From NCBI GenBank assembly GCA_049965515.1, contig JBMFWG010000048.1:1-13662 (forward strand): a DNA stretch of 13,662 bases, written 5' to 3'. The position numbers were made by a program, and so were the translations under genes. The DNA comes from UBA4572 sp049965515 (GTDB lineage Bacteria > Nitrospirota > Leptospirillia > Leptospirillales > Leptospirillaceae). Numbering within the stretch: the first letter of the stretch is position 1; every line of letters begins with the position of its first letter. The notes beneath the pieces are model-generated. The model searched no databases. It saw nothing but the letters and a program-made list of their open reading frames with translations, and was not told the origin of the DNA. This document shows, one piece after another, positions 13,592-13,662 of the stretch.

Positions 13592-13662
13592 TTCCGGGAT
13601 AAGACGGTAAAAAATTAATAAGCCCTCTTTCCTGTTTGATTTTCGGTGAGGCATAATCTCAC

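Overview
The window is a chromosomal segment of moderately high GC from a bacterium that looks like an acidophilic member of the Nitrospirota, most plausibly a Leptospirillum-type iron oxidiser. That assignment is inferred from the gene set (a PCP_red/chlorite-dismutase-like fusion, a cytosolic GH15 enzyme with an MFS partner, PPK2 beside acetate kinase, a TtuA/TtuB pair). No marker gene such as 16S rRNA is present to prove it.

Layout. Positions 1-348 hold no convincing protein gene, only two candidate minus-strand terminators. A tRNA-Arg(UCG) with encoded CCA lies on the minus strand at 349-425. A plus-strand tyrosine recombinase (648-1565) sits on the 5' side of the tRNA. About 660 bp of non-coding mobile-element debris follows (1566-2225): a possible IS end, a row of hairpins, and the C-terminal stub of an IS200/IS605 TnpA transposase. 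From about 2226 onward the region is compact housekeeping and metabolic sequence. ppk2 (minus) and ackA (plus) diverge from a shared 276-bp spacer. A minus-strand block reads dciA-like, then ttuB-like, then ttuA. On the plus strand a two-domain PCP_red/Cld-like protein is followed by an HNH endonuclease, which overlaps murJ (minus) tail to tail. murJ diverges from a plus-strand pair, a GH15 glucoamylase-like enzyme and an MFS transporter, coupled by an ATGA overlap.

How the genes fit together. PPK2 and acetate kinase both move phosphoryl groups between an energy store (polyphosphate, acetyl phosphate) and ADP. TtuB-like sulfur carrier and TtuA form a tRNA thiolation module. Their ATGA overlap places the TtuA ribosome-binding site inside the codons for the carrier's C-terminal Gly-Gly and leaves three extra residues after it. 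The GH15 enzyme has no visible export signal and is coupled to a permease, which suggests intracellular oligosaccharide or glycogen use with a transported substrate or product. The dciA-like, murJ and tRNA genes are core functions.

The best candidates for something unusual are the PCP_red/Cld fusion, which lacks the expected heme-ligand histidine; the sulfur carrier that would need C-terminal trimming; and the decayed IS605-like element with its hairpins. Promoters and terminators are proposed by eye from hexamers and hairpins and have modest confidence.
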